From assembly GCF_009811795.1 (NCBI RefSeq), contig NZ_BLJE01000008.1:26178-90177 (forward strand): DNA of 64,000 nt. The letters run 5' to 3'. This DNA is from Litoreibacter roseus. Lineage in GTDB: Bacteria > Pseudomonadota > Alphaproteobacteria > Rhodobacterales > Rhodobacteraceae. Each line of letters starts with the position of its first letter. Position 1 is the stretch's first letter. Below, one piece after another: positions 24,654-34,100 of this stretch. The position numbers and the translations under genes are program-made. Under the pieces are notes generated by a model, which had not been told where the DNA came from, did not search any database, and saw nothing but the letters and a program-made list of their open reading frames with translations.

Positions 24654-26996
24654 TCAGTGTCCGTGTGCCAGCGCGCCTTTTGCCATTTCCGTGCCAACCT
24701 TTCGTCCACCACGCGGTCCAGCATCGTCCTCGCGGGCCTGTAGAAGCCGCAGCGCATTGGCAACGACAAGAAGGGACACGCCGACGTCAGCGGCGATTGC
24801 GCCCCACATCGAGGCCATGCCAAAGGCGGTCGCGACAACAAAGACAGCTTTGGTAGCAAGGGACAGCCCGATGTTCTGTTTGATGATCGACATGGTCCGT
24901 CGGGAATGGCCGATCAGCCAGGGCACCTTGCCGATATCGTCGGTCATGAGCGCAATGTCAGCCGTTTCAATTGCGGCGTCCGATCCCACGGCCCCCATGG
25001 CGATCCCGTAATGTGCGCGCGCCATTGCAGGCGCATCGTTCACGCCATCCCCGATCATTGCGACAGTGCCATACTCTGCCACCAGTTCTTCGATGGCGGT
25101 AACCTTGTCCTCGGGCAGCAGTTCCGCGCGCACCTCGTCGATGCCGACTTCTGCAGCCACTGCCTTTGCCGTGGCCGTGTTGTCGCCTGTGAGCATCACG
25201 ATCTTTTTCACGCCTTGTGCGTGCAAGCGGGCAACGATGCCCTTGGCATCAGGCCGGATCCGGTCGCGCAATTCCAATACGCCGCTGACGCCAGCCGCGT
25301 CCCCAACGGCGACCAGCGTGTTGCCTGCCCCTTCGATGCGGTCGCGCAAATCAGATGGAATTGCGGACCCGAACCCTTTTTCTTCGGCAAATCGGTCTGA
25401 CCCCAGCCAAATGGACTGGTCGCCCATGTCTCCTTCGAGGCCGCGGCCCGGCACAGTGCGTGTGTTGTCGGCTGCGGAAACGGAGAGGCCGTCTTGTTCT
25501 GCACGGCTCAGAATCGCACGGGCCAGCGGGTGTGACGATCTTGCTTCAAGCGCCGCGGCGCGCATAAGCAGGTCGCGTTCGGACGTCTCGCCAATCGGAT
25601 AGACCGCAGCGACTTCCGGTTCTCCCATCGTGATCGTGCCGGTCTTGTCCATCGCAAGCGCCGTCGTGCGACCCGGCGCTTCAACATAGGCCCCGCCCTT
25701 GATCAACACGCCATTGCGCGCTGCGGCCGCAAGGGCTGCGACGATTGAAACCGGCGTTGAGATCACCAAGGCACAAGGGCAGGCGATGACCAGCAGAACT
25801 AGCGCGTTGTAGAACCAAAAGCCCCAGTCACCGCCTGCGACAAGCGGTGGAACCAAGGCAATCAGAACGGCCAGCCCCATTACAACCGGTGTGTAGATAC
25901 GGGCGAACTTCGTCACCCATTGTTCAACCTCGGCGCGGCGTGAATGTGCATCGCCCACCATGCGGATGATTTTGGACAAGACCGTGTCGGAGGCAGCTTT
26001 TGTTGCCCGTACAGTTAAAGTGCCCTCGCCGTTGATGGTGCCGGCGTAGACATCATCGCCCGCTCCTTTTGGCACCAAGGCGCTTTCACCCGTAATGGGG
26101 GCCTGATCGACGGCCCCTGCCCCGTCGACAACTTCCCCGTCGAGGGGAATACGGTCGCCACCGCGCACGATGAACCGCGCACCGACAGCTACAGCCGCGG
26201 CGGGAACGTCGGCCTCTGAGCCATCGTCATAGAGCACACGGGCTGTCGGGGGTGCGAGGTCGAGAAGCGCTGACACAGCATTGCGCGCGCGCCCCACACT
26301 CCAACTTTCAAGATAGAGTGACAGCGAAAAGAAAAACGCCACTGTTGCGGCTTCGAAAAACTCGCCAAGCCCGATGGCCCCGGCCACGGCGACCACCATC
26401 AACAGGTTCATGTCTGGAGAAAGCCGACGCGCCGACGACCACGCTTTGGGTGCGACAAGCCAAACGCCAAACAGTATTGCTATTGCGAACAGTCCCGCTT
26501 CTGCCATGGACATCGGCGCATCACCATGGCCCGAGAACAATCCGATGGCACCGCCGAACCCAGTCTCAATGATGTGGTAGATGAACCCCGCCGCCCAGAA
26601 GCCGCCACTGAGCATCGTGAACAGTTTTTGTTTCTTCAGATGTGCGGCCTGATCCGCGCTGGCGTCTTGGATATCCCAGGGTTTGGCCGTCATCCCGGTG
26701 GTCGCAACCAATTCAAGGATCTTGTCCGAAGACGGGTTCGTCCCGCCTTCCAAAACCGTCATCCGCGCATTGATAACGTCAAACGCGAGATACTCCGTAC
26801 CACCAACTTCCGGTCCGACGACCCGGTTCAGGATCGAGACCTCTTCGGCACAATCCAGGCCACTGACATGGAAACTGCGGCCGTCCGAGGCTTGACCGTT
26901 CGTTGGCTCAATGGCCTGTCCTCCGCAACAGCTGTCGCAAGCGTCCTCAGATACAGGAGAATGGTCGTGGCTGTTTTGAGCACCGTCATGTGGCAT
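24654..26996 (-). CDS. zntA: Zn/Cd/Pb-exporting P1B-type ATPase (ZntA-like)
   Basis: A 780-residue heavy-metal ATPase. A His/Cys-rich N-terminus (DACDSCCGGQ) is followed by one HMA domain with the divalent-metal variant GLDCAEEVSIL in place of CxxC. The ion-binding CPCALVISTPVS helix, phosphorylation site DKTGTITMGEP, nucleotide-domain HP motif (SSHPLARAIL) and GDGVNDAPAM hinge are all present. It ends in AHGH. The DCAEE motif and the ZntR-type promoter support zinc/cadmium/lead rather than copper. Two TRAP genes follow on the same strand. Confidence 0.94.
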   Translation of the reverse strand: MPHDGAQNSHDHSPVSEDACDSCCGGQAIEPTNGQASDGRSFHVSGLDCAEEVSILNRVVGPEVGGTEYLAFDVINARMTVLEGGTNPSSDKILELVATTGMTAKPWDIQDASADQAAHLKKQKLFTMLSGGFWAAGFIYHIIETGFGGAIGLFSGHGDAPMSMAEAGLFAIAILFGVWLVAPKAWSSARRLSPDMNLLMVVAVAGAIGLGEFFEAATVAFFFSLSLYLESWSVGRARNAVSALLDLAPPTARVLYDDGSEADVPAAAVAVGARFIVRGGDRIPLDGEVVDGAGAVDQAPITGESALVPKGAGDDVYAGTINGEGTLTVRATKAASDTVLSKIIRMVGDAHSRRAEVEQWVTKFARIYTPVVMGLAVLIALVPPLVAGGDWGFWFYNALVLLVIACPCALVISTPVSIVAALAAAARNGVLIKGGAYVEAPGRTTALAMDKTGTITMGEPEVAAVYPIGETSERDLLMRAAALEARSSHPLARAILSRAEQDGLSVSAADNTRTVPGRGLEGDMGDQSIWLGSDRFAEEKGFGSAIPSDLRDRIEGAGNTLVAVGDAAGVSGVLELRDRIRPDAKGIVARLHAQGVKKIVMLTGDNTATAKAVAAEVGIDEVRAELLPEDKVTAIEELVAEYGTVAMIGDGVNDAPAMARAHYGIAMGAVGSDAAIETADIALMTDDIGKVPWLIGHSRRTMSIIKQNIGLSLATKAVFVVATAFGMASMWGAIAADVGVSLLVVANALRLLQAREDDAGPRGGRKVGTEMAKGALAHGH

Positions 26997-27027
26997 GGAT
27001 TATCCTCGGATTCGCTGTTATGGGGAG

Positions 27028-27058
27028 GTCTTACGCCCTACAGCAACTAGAGGTTCAA
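27028..27058 (-). promoter_or_regulatory. MerR-type promoter of the zntA-like gene
   Basis: Minus strand: -35 TTGAAC (27053-27058), a 19-bp spacer containing CTCTAG-TTG-CTGTAG, then -10 TAAGAC (27028-27033). The start codon is 32 bp further on. The half-site CTCTAG is shared with the promoters at 16173 and 28278, pointing to the same regulator. Confidence 0.8.
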
Positions 27059-27248
27059 GAGAAAAATTCGGTCTGTGGGGTGGCCGCGCCGTTCATGAAA
27101 TGATCGCAGGCGTATTGGGACGAAACCATTGAGTTTCGGTCACTTTCCTCAGGAAATTTGCCTGTGATCTTGCCTTTGCGTTGCACCACATTCCGTCGGA
27201 TGCGAGAAAGACGCATCTAAGAATTCAAAGCAGCAGGACAGTGAGTTT

Positions 27249-27518
27249 ATGTACACACGGAGCGCAATTTTTATCCTTCTCGGCGTGGCGCTCGGAGCCT
27301 GCTCGGAAACCCTCTCGAATTCACAAGGCTCGGGCGCGCTGCCGCCGGTCCCAGAGCAAATCGCTGCGCTGGCGGCTCCAAACCAGGATCTCACAACCGC
27401 GCGCTTGCGGCCGGAAGACAACTGCTATTGGTACATGCATTCCGGGCCGGTCGAGGACACGCTCTTGCCGCTCAGGACGTCGGGCGGCAACCCGATCTGC
27501 GTCAAACCGGCCGCGTAG
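27249..27518 (+). CDS. Small lipoprotein, function unknown
   Basis: An 89-residue protein with a lipobox (MYTRSAIFILLGVALGAC). Its 72-residue mature part includes DNCYWYMHSGPVEDTLLPLR and a second Cys (NPICVKPAA). The PEDNCYWYMHSGPV-like stretch looks like a conserved fold, but I do not recognise it. AGGACAG at 27235-27241 could serve as ribosome-binding site. It converges on the L,D-transpeptidase gene downstream. Confidence 0.7.
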   Translation: MYTRSAIFILLGVALGACSETLSNSQGSGALPPVPEQIAALAAPNQDLTTARLRPEDNCYWYMHSGPVEDTLLPLRTSGGNPICVKPAA

Positions 27519-27556
27519 CTCTGGCGGCTGGACCGACCTACCTGCCAAGTAGAACG

Positions 27557-28219
27557 TTAGCTGCGCGCCGTGACACTGTCTTCCGCCGAATAGAGGAATG
27601 CGGAGGAGCCGATAGCAACACGGGGATAAAGCTCATTGATATGCGCCATGACCATGCGAACGCATCCGGAGCTGGCACGCCCGCCGATTGAACCTGCCTG
27701 GGGCGTCCCATGGATGCGCAGATAGGTGTCCCGCTGTCCGACGAAGAGATAGAGTGCGCGTGAGCCGAGGGCATTGCTTGGTCCCGGCTCCTGGCCGTTT
27801 TCAAACTCGGCGTATTCCGGGTTGCGCTCGATCATCGATTTGGTCGGTGTCCAGTGTGGCCACTCGACCTTGCGACGGATCGTGTAGGTCCCCGGCTCGT
27901 AGAGATTACCGCGCGCAATCGCTACACCGTAACGCATCGCGGTGCCGCCTTCCTCGATGTGATAGAGATACCGCGCGACCGCATCGACATGAATGTCGCC
28001 GGGTGTCAGACTAGGCCGGGATTCAACCCGACGTGGCAGGAAGCGCGGTTGCAATCCCCAAGGGTTCGACGTCTCGAGATCGAAATTTGCAGGTGTCACC
28101 TGCGCATCCCAAGCCGCCTTTTGCGATGTCGTTGGCCATGTACTGGCAAAGACAGGGTTTGAAATTTGCGCGGAGAACAGAGCTGCGCTGGTCGCGATGA
28201 AATGGCGTCTTGTTAACAT
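27557..28219 (-). CDS. L,D-transpeptidase (YkuD) with Tat-type signal
   Basis: A 220-residue protein started at ATG 28217-28219. MLTRRHFIATSAALFSAQ is a twin-arginine-type signal. The catalytic domain has ARGNLYEPGTYTIRRKVEWP, YLRIHGTPQAGSIGG and ASSGCVRMVMAHINEL with the active-site Cys. It carries the family's full SxGCxR motif. It is controlled by a MerR-type promoter at 28278-28308, so its production should respond to divalent metal. Murein cross-linking in the periplasm is the expected role. Confidence 0.9.
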   Translation of the reverse strand: MLTRRHFIATSAALFSAQISNPVFASTWPTTSQKAAWDAQVTPANFDLETSNPWGLQPRFLPRRVESRPSLTPGDIHVDAVARYLYHIEEGGTAMRYGVAIARGNLYEPGTYTIRRKVEWPHWTPTKSMIERNPEYAEFENGQEPGPSNALGSRALYLFVGQRDTYLRIHGTPQAGSIGGRASSGCVRMVMAHINELYPRVAIGSSAFLYSAEDSVTARS

Positions 28220-28277
28220 GTTGAACTTGTCTCCGTCGTGACAGTCATCTGGCCTCGCGCAGGCCATTTACGTTTTG

Positions 28278-28308
28278 TCGATACAACCTACACCTCCTAG
28301 AGCTTCAA
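28278..28308 (-). promoter_or_regulatory. MerR-type promoter of the Tat L,D-transpeptidase gene
   Basis: Minus strand: -35 TTGAAG (28303-28308), a 19-bp spacer with CTCTAG-GAG-GTGTAG, then -10 TATCGA (28278-28283). The right half-site is imperfect. It starts the gene at 28219 with a leader of about 50 nt. Confidence 0.7.
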
Positions 28309-28504
28309 GAAAATAGTTCACGCCACACGGTTTCGTGTGCGCAGAAAAGCTTCTCGATTTTATTGAATACCGAGAATCGAAAGTAGCATTGATCAATCGA
28401 ATAGGAATTGTCTTTCCGTTGGACAGGGCTCTATCTGTCATGGATCCCTAGGGTCAGGTCGTTCACTGGTCGACCCAACGGCGCGAGTGTGTCACCGTCC
28501 TAGA

Positions 28505-29146
28505 ATGGACAGATATTTCACGCTTCAAATGTCCAGCGCTCAGTTTCTCAAGAACGTCTTGTTGTTCAGTCTCGCAGCGTTGCTCCCGATCCTGTTGATT
28601 TACATTTTGCTTGCTCCGGGCTTTGCTCCGGCCCTCGCAGCAGGCGGACCAGCGCTTGTGCGATTTCTGAGGCAGGTCGTTACCAATGGATTGCCTGTGA
28701 TTTTTGTCGTGAATTATGTCAGCTTCTTTCTGTTCGCTTTGACGCAACAACCTGATCGTAAACATCGAGATCCAGCGGTTTTCGTGTTGTTGGATCTGTC
28801 GATCCGGGTTGTGCTCTTCCTCAGCCTCCACGCCCTGATCTACGTTTTATCCGCGGATTGGTTCGGTTCGTTCGGAGGTAGCCGCGGGACCGCACTGAGC
28901 GTCGTCGCGCCGACGCTTGCGCGCTCTGCGTTCTTTGAAAACATCTCTGGTGTCTATCTCTACGCCACGATGGTGAGCGCGTTGCCTTTGTATGTGTCAG
29001 CGATCAAGCAGTCGGCGAGCCTGCGCCCACTTGTCGGGCTCTTTCCACAGAAATCCGGCGTGGCAGTACTCGCTCTGCTTACTCTCCTGCTGGCAGTGGT
29101 ATCGTTGACACTCGTCGCGGAACTCATTGCGCATCTGCAAGGCTAA
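28505..29146 (+). CDS. Multi-pass membrane protein, function unknown
   Basis: A protein of about 213 residues with six hydrophobic segments (for example FSLAALLPILLIYILLAPGF and VLALLTLLLAVVSLTLVAEL) and no recognised motif. Start candidates are ATG 28505 and ATG 28529 (MSSAQFLKN), with no strong ribosome-binding site for either. Its stop codon TAA (29144-29146) is made partly by the left end of the IS630-family element. Before insertion the stop would have been TAG in CTAG, shared with the convergent dsbB-like gene. Function unknown. Confidence 0.65.
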   Translation: MDRYFTLQMSSAQFLKNVLLFSLAALLPILLIYILLAPGFAPALAAGGPALVRFLRQVVTNGLPVIFVVNYVSFFLFALTQQPDRKHRDPAVFVLLDLSIRVVLFLSLHALIYVLSADWFGSFGGSRGTALSVVAPTLARSAFFENISGVYLYATMVSALPLYVSAIKQSASLRPLVGLFPQKSGVAVLALLTLLLAVVSLTLVAELIAHLQG

Positions 29147-29222
29147 AGCGTCCCGCCGAAAACTTGAATCGTTGGGATTCCCTTGAGGGCTGATCTGTGA
29201 TTCATCCTTCTTGGGAGGATGG

Positions 29223-29612
29223 ATGATGTCAGCACCTTTGCCGGATGCGCTTCGGGCGCGGTTTCAGAGATTGATTGAGGAAGGGTTAAGCGGGCGAGCG
29301 GCGGCGTTGCGCTTGAAACTTTCACCGGCCACCGGGGCGCGGTGGGGGCTTGCGATCCGCCGCACCGGACAGGCCCGCGCGGCCCCTCAAGGTCGCCCGA
29401 GGGGCAAGGGGAAGCTCGATCCGCACCGCGGTTTCTTCGCTGAAGTCATTGCGCAGGATGGCGACATCACGATGCCGGAACTGGCCTCTGCCCTACATGA
29501 CGCGACCGGTGTGCGTGCGCACCCGAACGCGATTGGCAAGTTTCTTCGCAAACTCGGATACACGCACAAAAAAAGTCGCTGGTGGCCGCCGAACGCCGTC
29601 GAACCAAGGTAA
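29223..29612 (+). CDS. IS630 transposase, first frame (HTH domain)
   Basis: A 129-residue product with a resolvase/Pax-like DNA-binding region: ALRARFQRLIEEGLSGRAAA and LKLSPATGARWGLAIRR, then MPELASALHDATGVRAHPNA and FLRKLGYTHKK. GGGAGG at 29213-29218 precedes ATG 29223/29226. The frame ends shortly after an A7 run (29568-29574). A -1 slip there would fuse it to the catalytic frame, as in many IS630 elements. Confidence 0.85.
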   Translation: MMSAPLPDALRARFQRLIEEGLSGRAAALRLKLSPATGARWGLAIRRTGQARAAPQGRPRGKGKLDPHRGFFAEVIAQDGDITMPELASALHDATGVRAHPNAIGKFLRKLGYTHKKSRWWPPNAVEPR

Positions 29613-30184
29613 GGCGGCAGCGCGAAGACTGGTTCAAGCATCGCCTTCCAGCCGTATCTGCCCGACCCGAGCGTGTTGTCTTCATTGACGAAACCTCTGT
29701 GAAAACCAACCTGACCCGGTTGAGGGGATGGGCACCGCGGGGGGATCGCCTGGTCATGGACGCCCCGTTCGGATCGTGGGGCACGCAGACCTTTATGGCA
29801 GGTTTGACTGCCGATGCCATGATCGCGCCCTGGGTGATCAAGGGTGCGATGGATGGTCCTGCATTCGCGGCCTACGTCGAGAAGGTTCTGGTCCCGAAGT
29901 TGACCCCCGGCACCGTGGTCATTCTCGACAATCTCGCCACACACAAGAACGCAGCAGCTGCAAAGGCGATGCGCGACGCGGGGTGTTGGTTCCTGTTCCT
30001 GCCGCCCTATAGCCCAGACCTCAATCCCATCGAAATGGCCTTCTCAACACTCAAGGCCCACCTCAGGCGCATTGGCGCTCGAACCTTCACTCACATGTTC
30101 GACGCCATCGCCGAAGTCTGCGATCTCTACTCCCCACAGGAGTGCTGGAATTACTTCAAGGCTGCCGGATATGTCTCAGGTTAA
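29582..30184 (+). CDS. IS630 transposase, second frame (DDE catalytic domain)
   Basis: The frame contains the complete DDE triad: first Asp in VVFIDETSVKTNLTRL, second Asp in VVILDNLATHKN and Glu in PDLNPIEMAFSTLKAHLR. The nominal start at GTG 29582 is probably not used. Upstream in-frame codons read KSLVAAERRR, and full-length transposase should arise by -1 slippage on the A7 run at 29568-29574. All catalytic residues are intact, so the element may still be active. Confidence 0.88.
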   Translation: MAAERRRTKVRRQREDWFKHRLPAVSARPERVVFIDETSVKTNLTRLRGWAPRGDRLVMDAPFGSWGTQTFMAGLTADAMIAPWVIKGAMDGPAFAAYVEKVLVPKLTPGTVVILDNLATHKNAAAAKAMRDAGCWFLFLPPYSPDLNPIEMAFSTLKAHLRRIGARTFTHMFDAIAEVCDLYSPQECWNYFKAAGYVSG

Positions 30185-30196
30185 TGGCGGGATGCT

Positions 30197-30712
30197 TTAG
30201 GTCGCCGGATAGGGACTTTTCGAGCGGGGCTTGCGCATTTGTTGCGCAAGGGCGACCAGCCAAAGGCCCGCAAGAGTGGCGCTCCAAAGCGCATTCCAAC
30301 TTGCCATCGACAGGGCCACGAACTCCCAAGCAACTTCATCACACATCACCAGAGTTGATGGTCCGCTGGTCGCCGACGGAAGAAGATCAGCACCCGATAG
30401 GTTCGACATATCGAGCCCCGAGCCGGTGCAAGAGGTCGGCCCTTCCCACCAGTCCCGTTCGACGCCGGTGTGAAAGAAACCAAGGGCCGCGGTCGTTACA
30501 GCTGAAGCAGCACCGACCACCAAGAGCGGCAAGACGGGCAGGCCGATGAGCAAGAGCAGACCAACACCCATCGCAACACCATGAGGATATCGTTGCCAGA
30601 GACACATCGCGCAGGGCGCATAGCCTAATGCCTGAAACACGAAAGCTGCCATGAGCAACATTGCCGATCCGGCCGCAGCGACTGCGCCAATTTGCTTTGC
30701 TGATGCCGTCAT
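30197..30712 (-). CDS. DsbB-family disulphide bond formation protein (second copy)
   Basis: A 171-residue four-helix protein started at ATG 30710-30712 with AAGGAG upstream. CxxC is in GYAPCAMCLWQRYPHG. The periplasmic loop pair is Cys in GPTSCTGSG and VMCDEVAWEF, the arrangement of typical DsbB. It would return DsbA-type proteins to the oxidised state using quinone. Its stop codon TAA (30197-30199) is contributed by the right end of the IS. It is the last gene downstream of the cus operon (98 bp after cusF). Confidence 0.92.
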   Translation of the reverse strand: MTASAKQIGAVAAAGSAMLLMAAFVFQALGYAPCAMCLWQRYPHGVAMGVGLLLLIGLPVLPLLVVGAASAVTTAALGFFHTGVERDWWEGPTSCTGSGLDMSNLSGADLLPSATSGPSTLVMCDEVAWEFVALSMASWNALWSATLAGLWLVALAQQMRKPRSKSPYPAT

Positions 30713-30809
30713 GGGTTCTCCTTCGATATTGATGCGGAGCATCTCGCGCCATTTGTGGTCAGGGATGCCGCGATCGTCAGCCCGAAGACTGCAGACCGCG
30801 GCAAACCCA

Positions 30810-31151
30810 TCAGTTCGGCATGATGGCCCCAATGGCGTACATGCCGTCTTCGCCCTGGACCAACATCAACGTGACTTCGTCTCCAGCGGCCACGTCACCC
30901 ATCATTTGGGCGTTGTCGAGGACCGGCAAATCCATGGTCATGGCGGGCCAGCCGATTTCGGGAATGGGATCATGGCTGACATTGGCCGTACCCTCATCAA
31001 TGGAGTTCACGACGGCCTTTGTGTGAACCGCGCCCTCCATTTGCTCGTCGGACATGGGCATGTTCGAATGATCCATGTTGTGGTTCATTTGCGCGAAGCC
31101 CACGGATGTGGAGAGGGCAAGTATCGCAAGTGTTGAAGTGAGTTGTTTCAT
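30810..31151 (-). CDS. cusF: CusF-like periplasmic Cu/Ag-binding protein
   Basis: A 113-residue exported protein (signal peptide ending GFAQ). A Met/His-rich linker (MNHNMDHSNMPMSDEQM) is followed by one CusF domain. Metal ligands are in VSHDPIPEIGWPAMTMDLPV, where His, Trp, Met and Met match those that bind Cu(I) in E. coli CusF. It ferries copper to the CusCBA pump in the periplasm. It follows cusA by 33 bp. The same domain is present four more times in the cusB product. Confidence 0.93.
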   Translation of the reverse strand: MKQLTSTLAILALSTSVGFAQMNHNMDHSNMPMSDEQMEGAVHTKAVVNSIDEGTANVSHDPIPEIGWPAMTMDLPVLDNAQMMGDVAAGDEVTLMLVQGEDGMYAIGAIMPN

Positions 31152-31184
31152 CGGAATCTCCCTGATGATTGGATAAAGGTGGTG

Positions 31185-34100
31185 CTATTCAGCAGGCACA
31201 GCATCACTGGGCTGCGGAACGGGGTTCGTGATTTCACGGTTCACGCGTCGGAGCGCGAGCCGCTTCCAGATCACGAAGATGGACGGGATCACAAAGAGTG
31301 TGAGCAGTGTGGCAGTGACCATTCCCCCAATCATGGGAGCGGCGATCCGCTGCATGATCTCGGAGCCAGTCCCAGTGCCGTACATGATCGGAATAAGGGC
31401 TGCGAAGATCGTGGCGACGGTCATCACCTTCGGGCGCACCCGCAACACAGCGCCTTCGAATACTGCTTCTTCGATATCGTCTTTTGTCAGTTTTCGCGTT
31501 TCTGATTGTGCAAGGCTGCGCCGTTTTTCCCAAGCAAGGTTGAGGTAAAGCAGCATGACAATGGCGGTTTCCACCGCGACGCCCGCGAGTGCGATGAAGC
31601 CCACAAGGACAGCAATTGAGATATCGAAACTGAGATACCACAGGAACCAAACGCCGCCGGCCAGGGCGACCGGAAGGGCTGCAAGAATGATACCGACTTC
31701 GATCACCCGGTTGAACGCCAGAAAGAGCATCAGCGTGATGATGAGAAGGGTCGCTGGCGCAACGATGGCCAGCCTTTCCTGCATGCGCTCAATGTATTCG
31801 TACTGACCCGACCATGTCAGGGAGTAGCCGGATGGCAGACTTACCTCCTCTGCCACCTTCTCCCTTGCCTCGGCGACATAGCCCCCAAGGTCGCGACCCG
31901 TGATGTCGATGAAGACAAAGCCTGTGCGTCGGGCATTCTCCGAGCGGATCATGCCAGGGCCGTCTACGATGCGGATGTCGGCAAGAGCGCTGAGCGGCAC
32001 CTGCGCGCCTGACGGTGTCACAACGGGCAGGTTTTCGAGGCGCTCGGGACTGTTGCGCCATGCCTGGGGGTAGCGCAGGTTGATCGGGAAGCGCTCCAAT
32101 CCTTCGACGGATTCAGACACCTGCATGCCGCCGATGGCTGTTTGCACCACATCCTGCACGTCTCGGACGCTCATCATGTAGCGGGCCGCGGCATCCCGAT
32201 TGACGTCAATCTCGATGAACCTTCCGCCGATCGGTCGTTCGGCATAGGCTGATGCGGTCCCGTCGATGTCACCGACGGCGCGCTCCACCTCGATGCCGAT
32301 CTCAGTGATGACCTCGAGATCCGCGCCTGAAATCTTGACGCCCACCGGGGTGCGGATGCCCGTGGCAAGCATGTCGATGCGGTTCTTGATCGGCTGAATC
32401 CAGACGTTTGTGACGCCCGGGACCTGGACGATGCGGTCAAGCTCGTCCCGTATCTTTTCCATCGTCATGCCGGGACGCCATTCGGCCTCGGGCTTTAGCT
32501 GGATCGTGGTCTCGACCATCGTCAGAGGAGCCGGATCCGTGGCTGTCTCTGCGCGCCCGACCTTGCCGTGCACGGTCTCGACCTCCGGGACGGTCGCGAT
32601 CAATCGATTGGTCTGCTGCAAGACCTCCCGCGCCTTGCCCGTGGAAATGCCAGGGTAGAAGCTTGGCATGTAGAGGAAATCGCCTTCGTTCAGCTCAGGC
32701 ATGAATTCCGAGCCAATGCGCTGGTAGGGGTACCACATTGAGGCGACCAGAGCCCCCGCCAGGATCGTCGTGGCCCAGGGCCATGCGATGGCGGCATCAA
32801 GGAATGGCCGATAGACAAAGACCACGATCCGATTGAGAGGGTTTTTGCGCTCGGGCAAGATGCGGCCGCGCACAAAATACCCCATGAGGACCGGCACCAA
32901 TGTGATGGAGAGGATCGCGGCGGCCGCCATGGCATAGGTTTTTGTATAGGCGAGCGGCGCGAAGAGGCGCCCCTCCTGGTTCTCCAGCACAAAGACCGGT
33001 AGGAAACTGACCGTGATGATCGCGAGGGAATAGAACAGCGCGGGGCCAACTTCAGAAGCGCATTCCTGCACGATCCGCCATCGGTTTTCGGCGGTGAGTT
33101 TTTCCTTCTCCAATCGCCTGTGCATCGCCTCGATCATGACGATTGAGGCATCGACCATTGCGCCGATCGCAATAGCGATCCCGCCAAGCGACATGATGTT
33201 GGCATTCACGCCCTGCGCTTTCATCAGGATGAAGGCGGCGAAGATGCCGAGGGGCAGGGACAGCAGGATGACGAGCGAGGACCGCAAATGCAGGAGAAAC
33301 GCCGCACAGACCAACACGACGACAATGAACTCTTGCGTCAGTTTCTTTTGGAGATTTTCTATCGCCCGTTCAATGACGCCGGAGCGATCATAGGTCGTCA
33401 CGATCTCGACGCCGTCCGGCAGGTTCACGCGCAACTCGTCGATGCGGGCCTCGACCGCCTTGATGGTCGCCAGCGCATTCCCGCCCCATCGAAGTATGAC
33501 AACGCCGCCGACCGCATCGCCCAGCCCGTCAAACTCCCCTACCCCACGGCGCATTTCGGGGCCAAGCCGAATGTCAGCCACATCTCCCAGCGTCAGCGCC
33601 GCGCCGCGCTCGTTGATCATCAGGGGTGCGCTCGCGAGGTCTGAGACCTCGTCGACATAGCCTGACGAGCGCACCATGAACTCGGCTTCGCCCATTTCGA
33701 TCACACTGCCGCCGGTCTCGCGATTGGCGGCCTGAATGGCATTACGCAGCTGAGCAAGCGTGATGTCGTAGGCGCGCAGCTTGTTCGGGTCGACAACGAC
33801 CTGATACTGCTTGACCATGCCGCCGATGGTAGCGACTTCCGAGACCCCATCCACCGCCTGCAATTCATATTTCAGAAACCAGTCCTGCAGCGTTCTGAGC
33901 TGTGCCAGGTCATGGTTCCCGGTTCGATCAATCAACGCATACTGGTAGATCCATCCGACACCAGTCGCGTCTGGTCCAAGCTGAGGAGAGACGCCTTCGG
34001 GCAGGCTGCCTGTGATCTGGCCGAGATATTCCAGCACCCGGGATCGCGCCCAATACAGGTCCGTCCCGTCTTCGAAAACGATGTAGACAAAGCTGTCGCC

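Larger units (their letters stand above)
29144..30199 (+). mobile_element. IS630-family insertion sequence
   Basis: Element of about 1.05 kb bounded by TA dinucleotides at 29144-29145 and 30198-30199, the duplication typical of the IS630/Tc1 group. Terminal inverted repeats are AAGCGTCCCGCC (29146-29157) and GGCGGGATGCTT (30186-30197), with 11 of 12 positions matching. It carries a two-frame DDE transposase. Restoring the target gives CTAG, the preferred IS630 site. It has split no gene. Confidence 0.92.

Noticed and set aside
24617..24859. Longer DctQ reading frame
   Set aside because: It runs into the P-type ATPase gene and looks like out-of-frame translation; TTG 24616 has a clear Shine-Dalgarno sequence.
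28463..28831. Minus-strand 122-codon frame opposite the membrane protein
   Set aside because: Hydrophilic Arg/Gln text from the reverse of hydrophobic codons; not a credible protein.
29569..29575. Canonical A AAA AAG slippery heptamer in the IS630 transposase
   Set aside because: The A-run is present, but the zero-frame phase is offset from the canonical heptamer; only a homopolymer slip is claimed.
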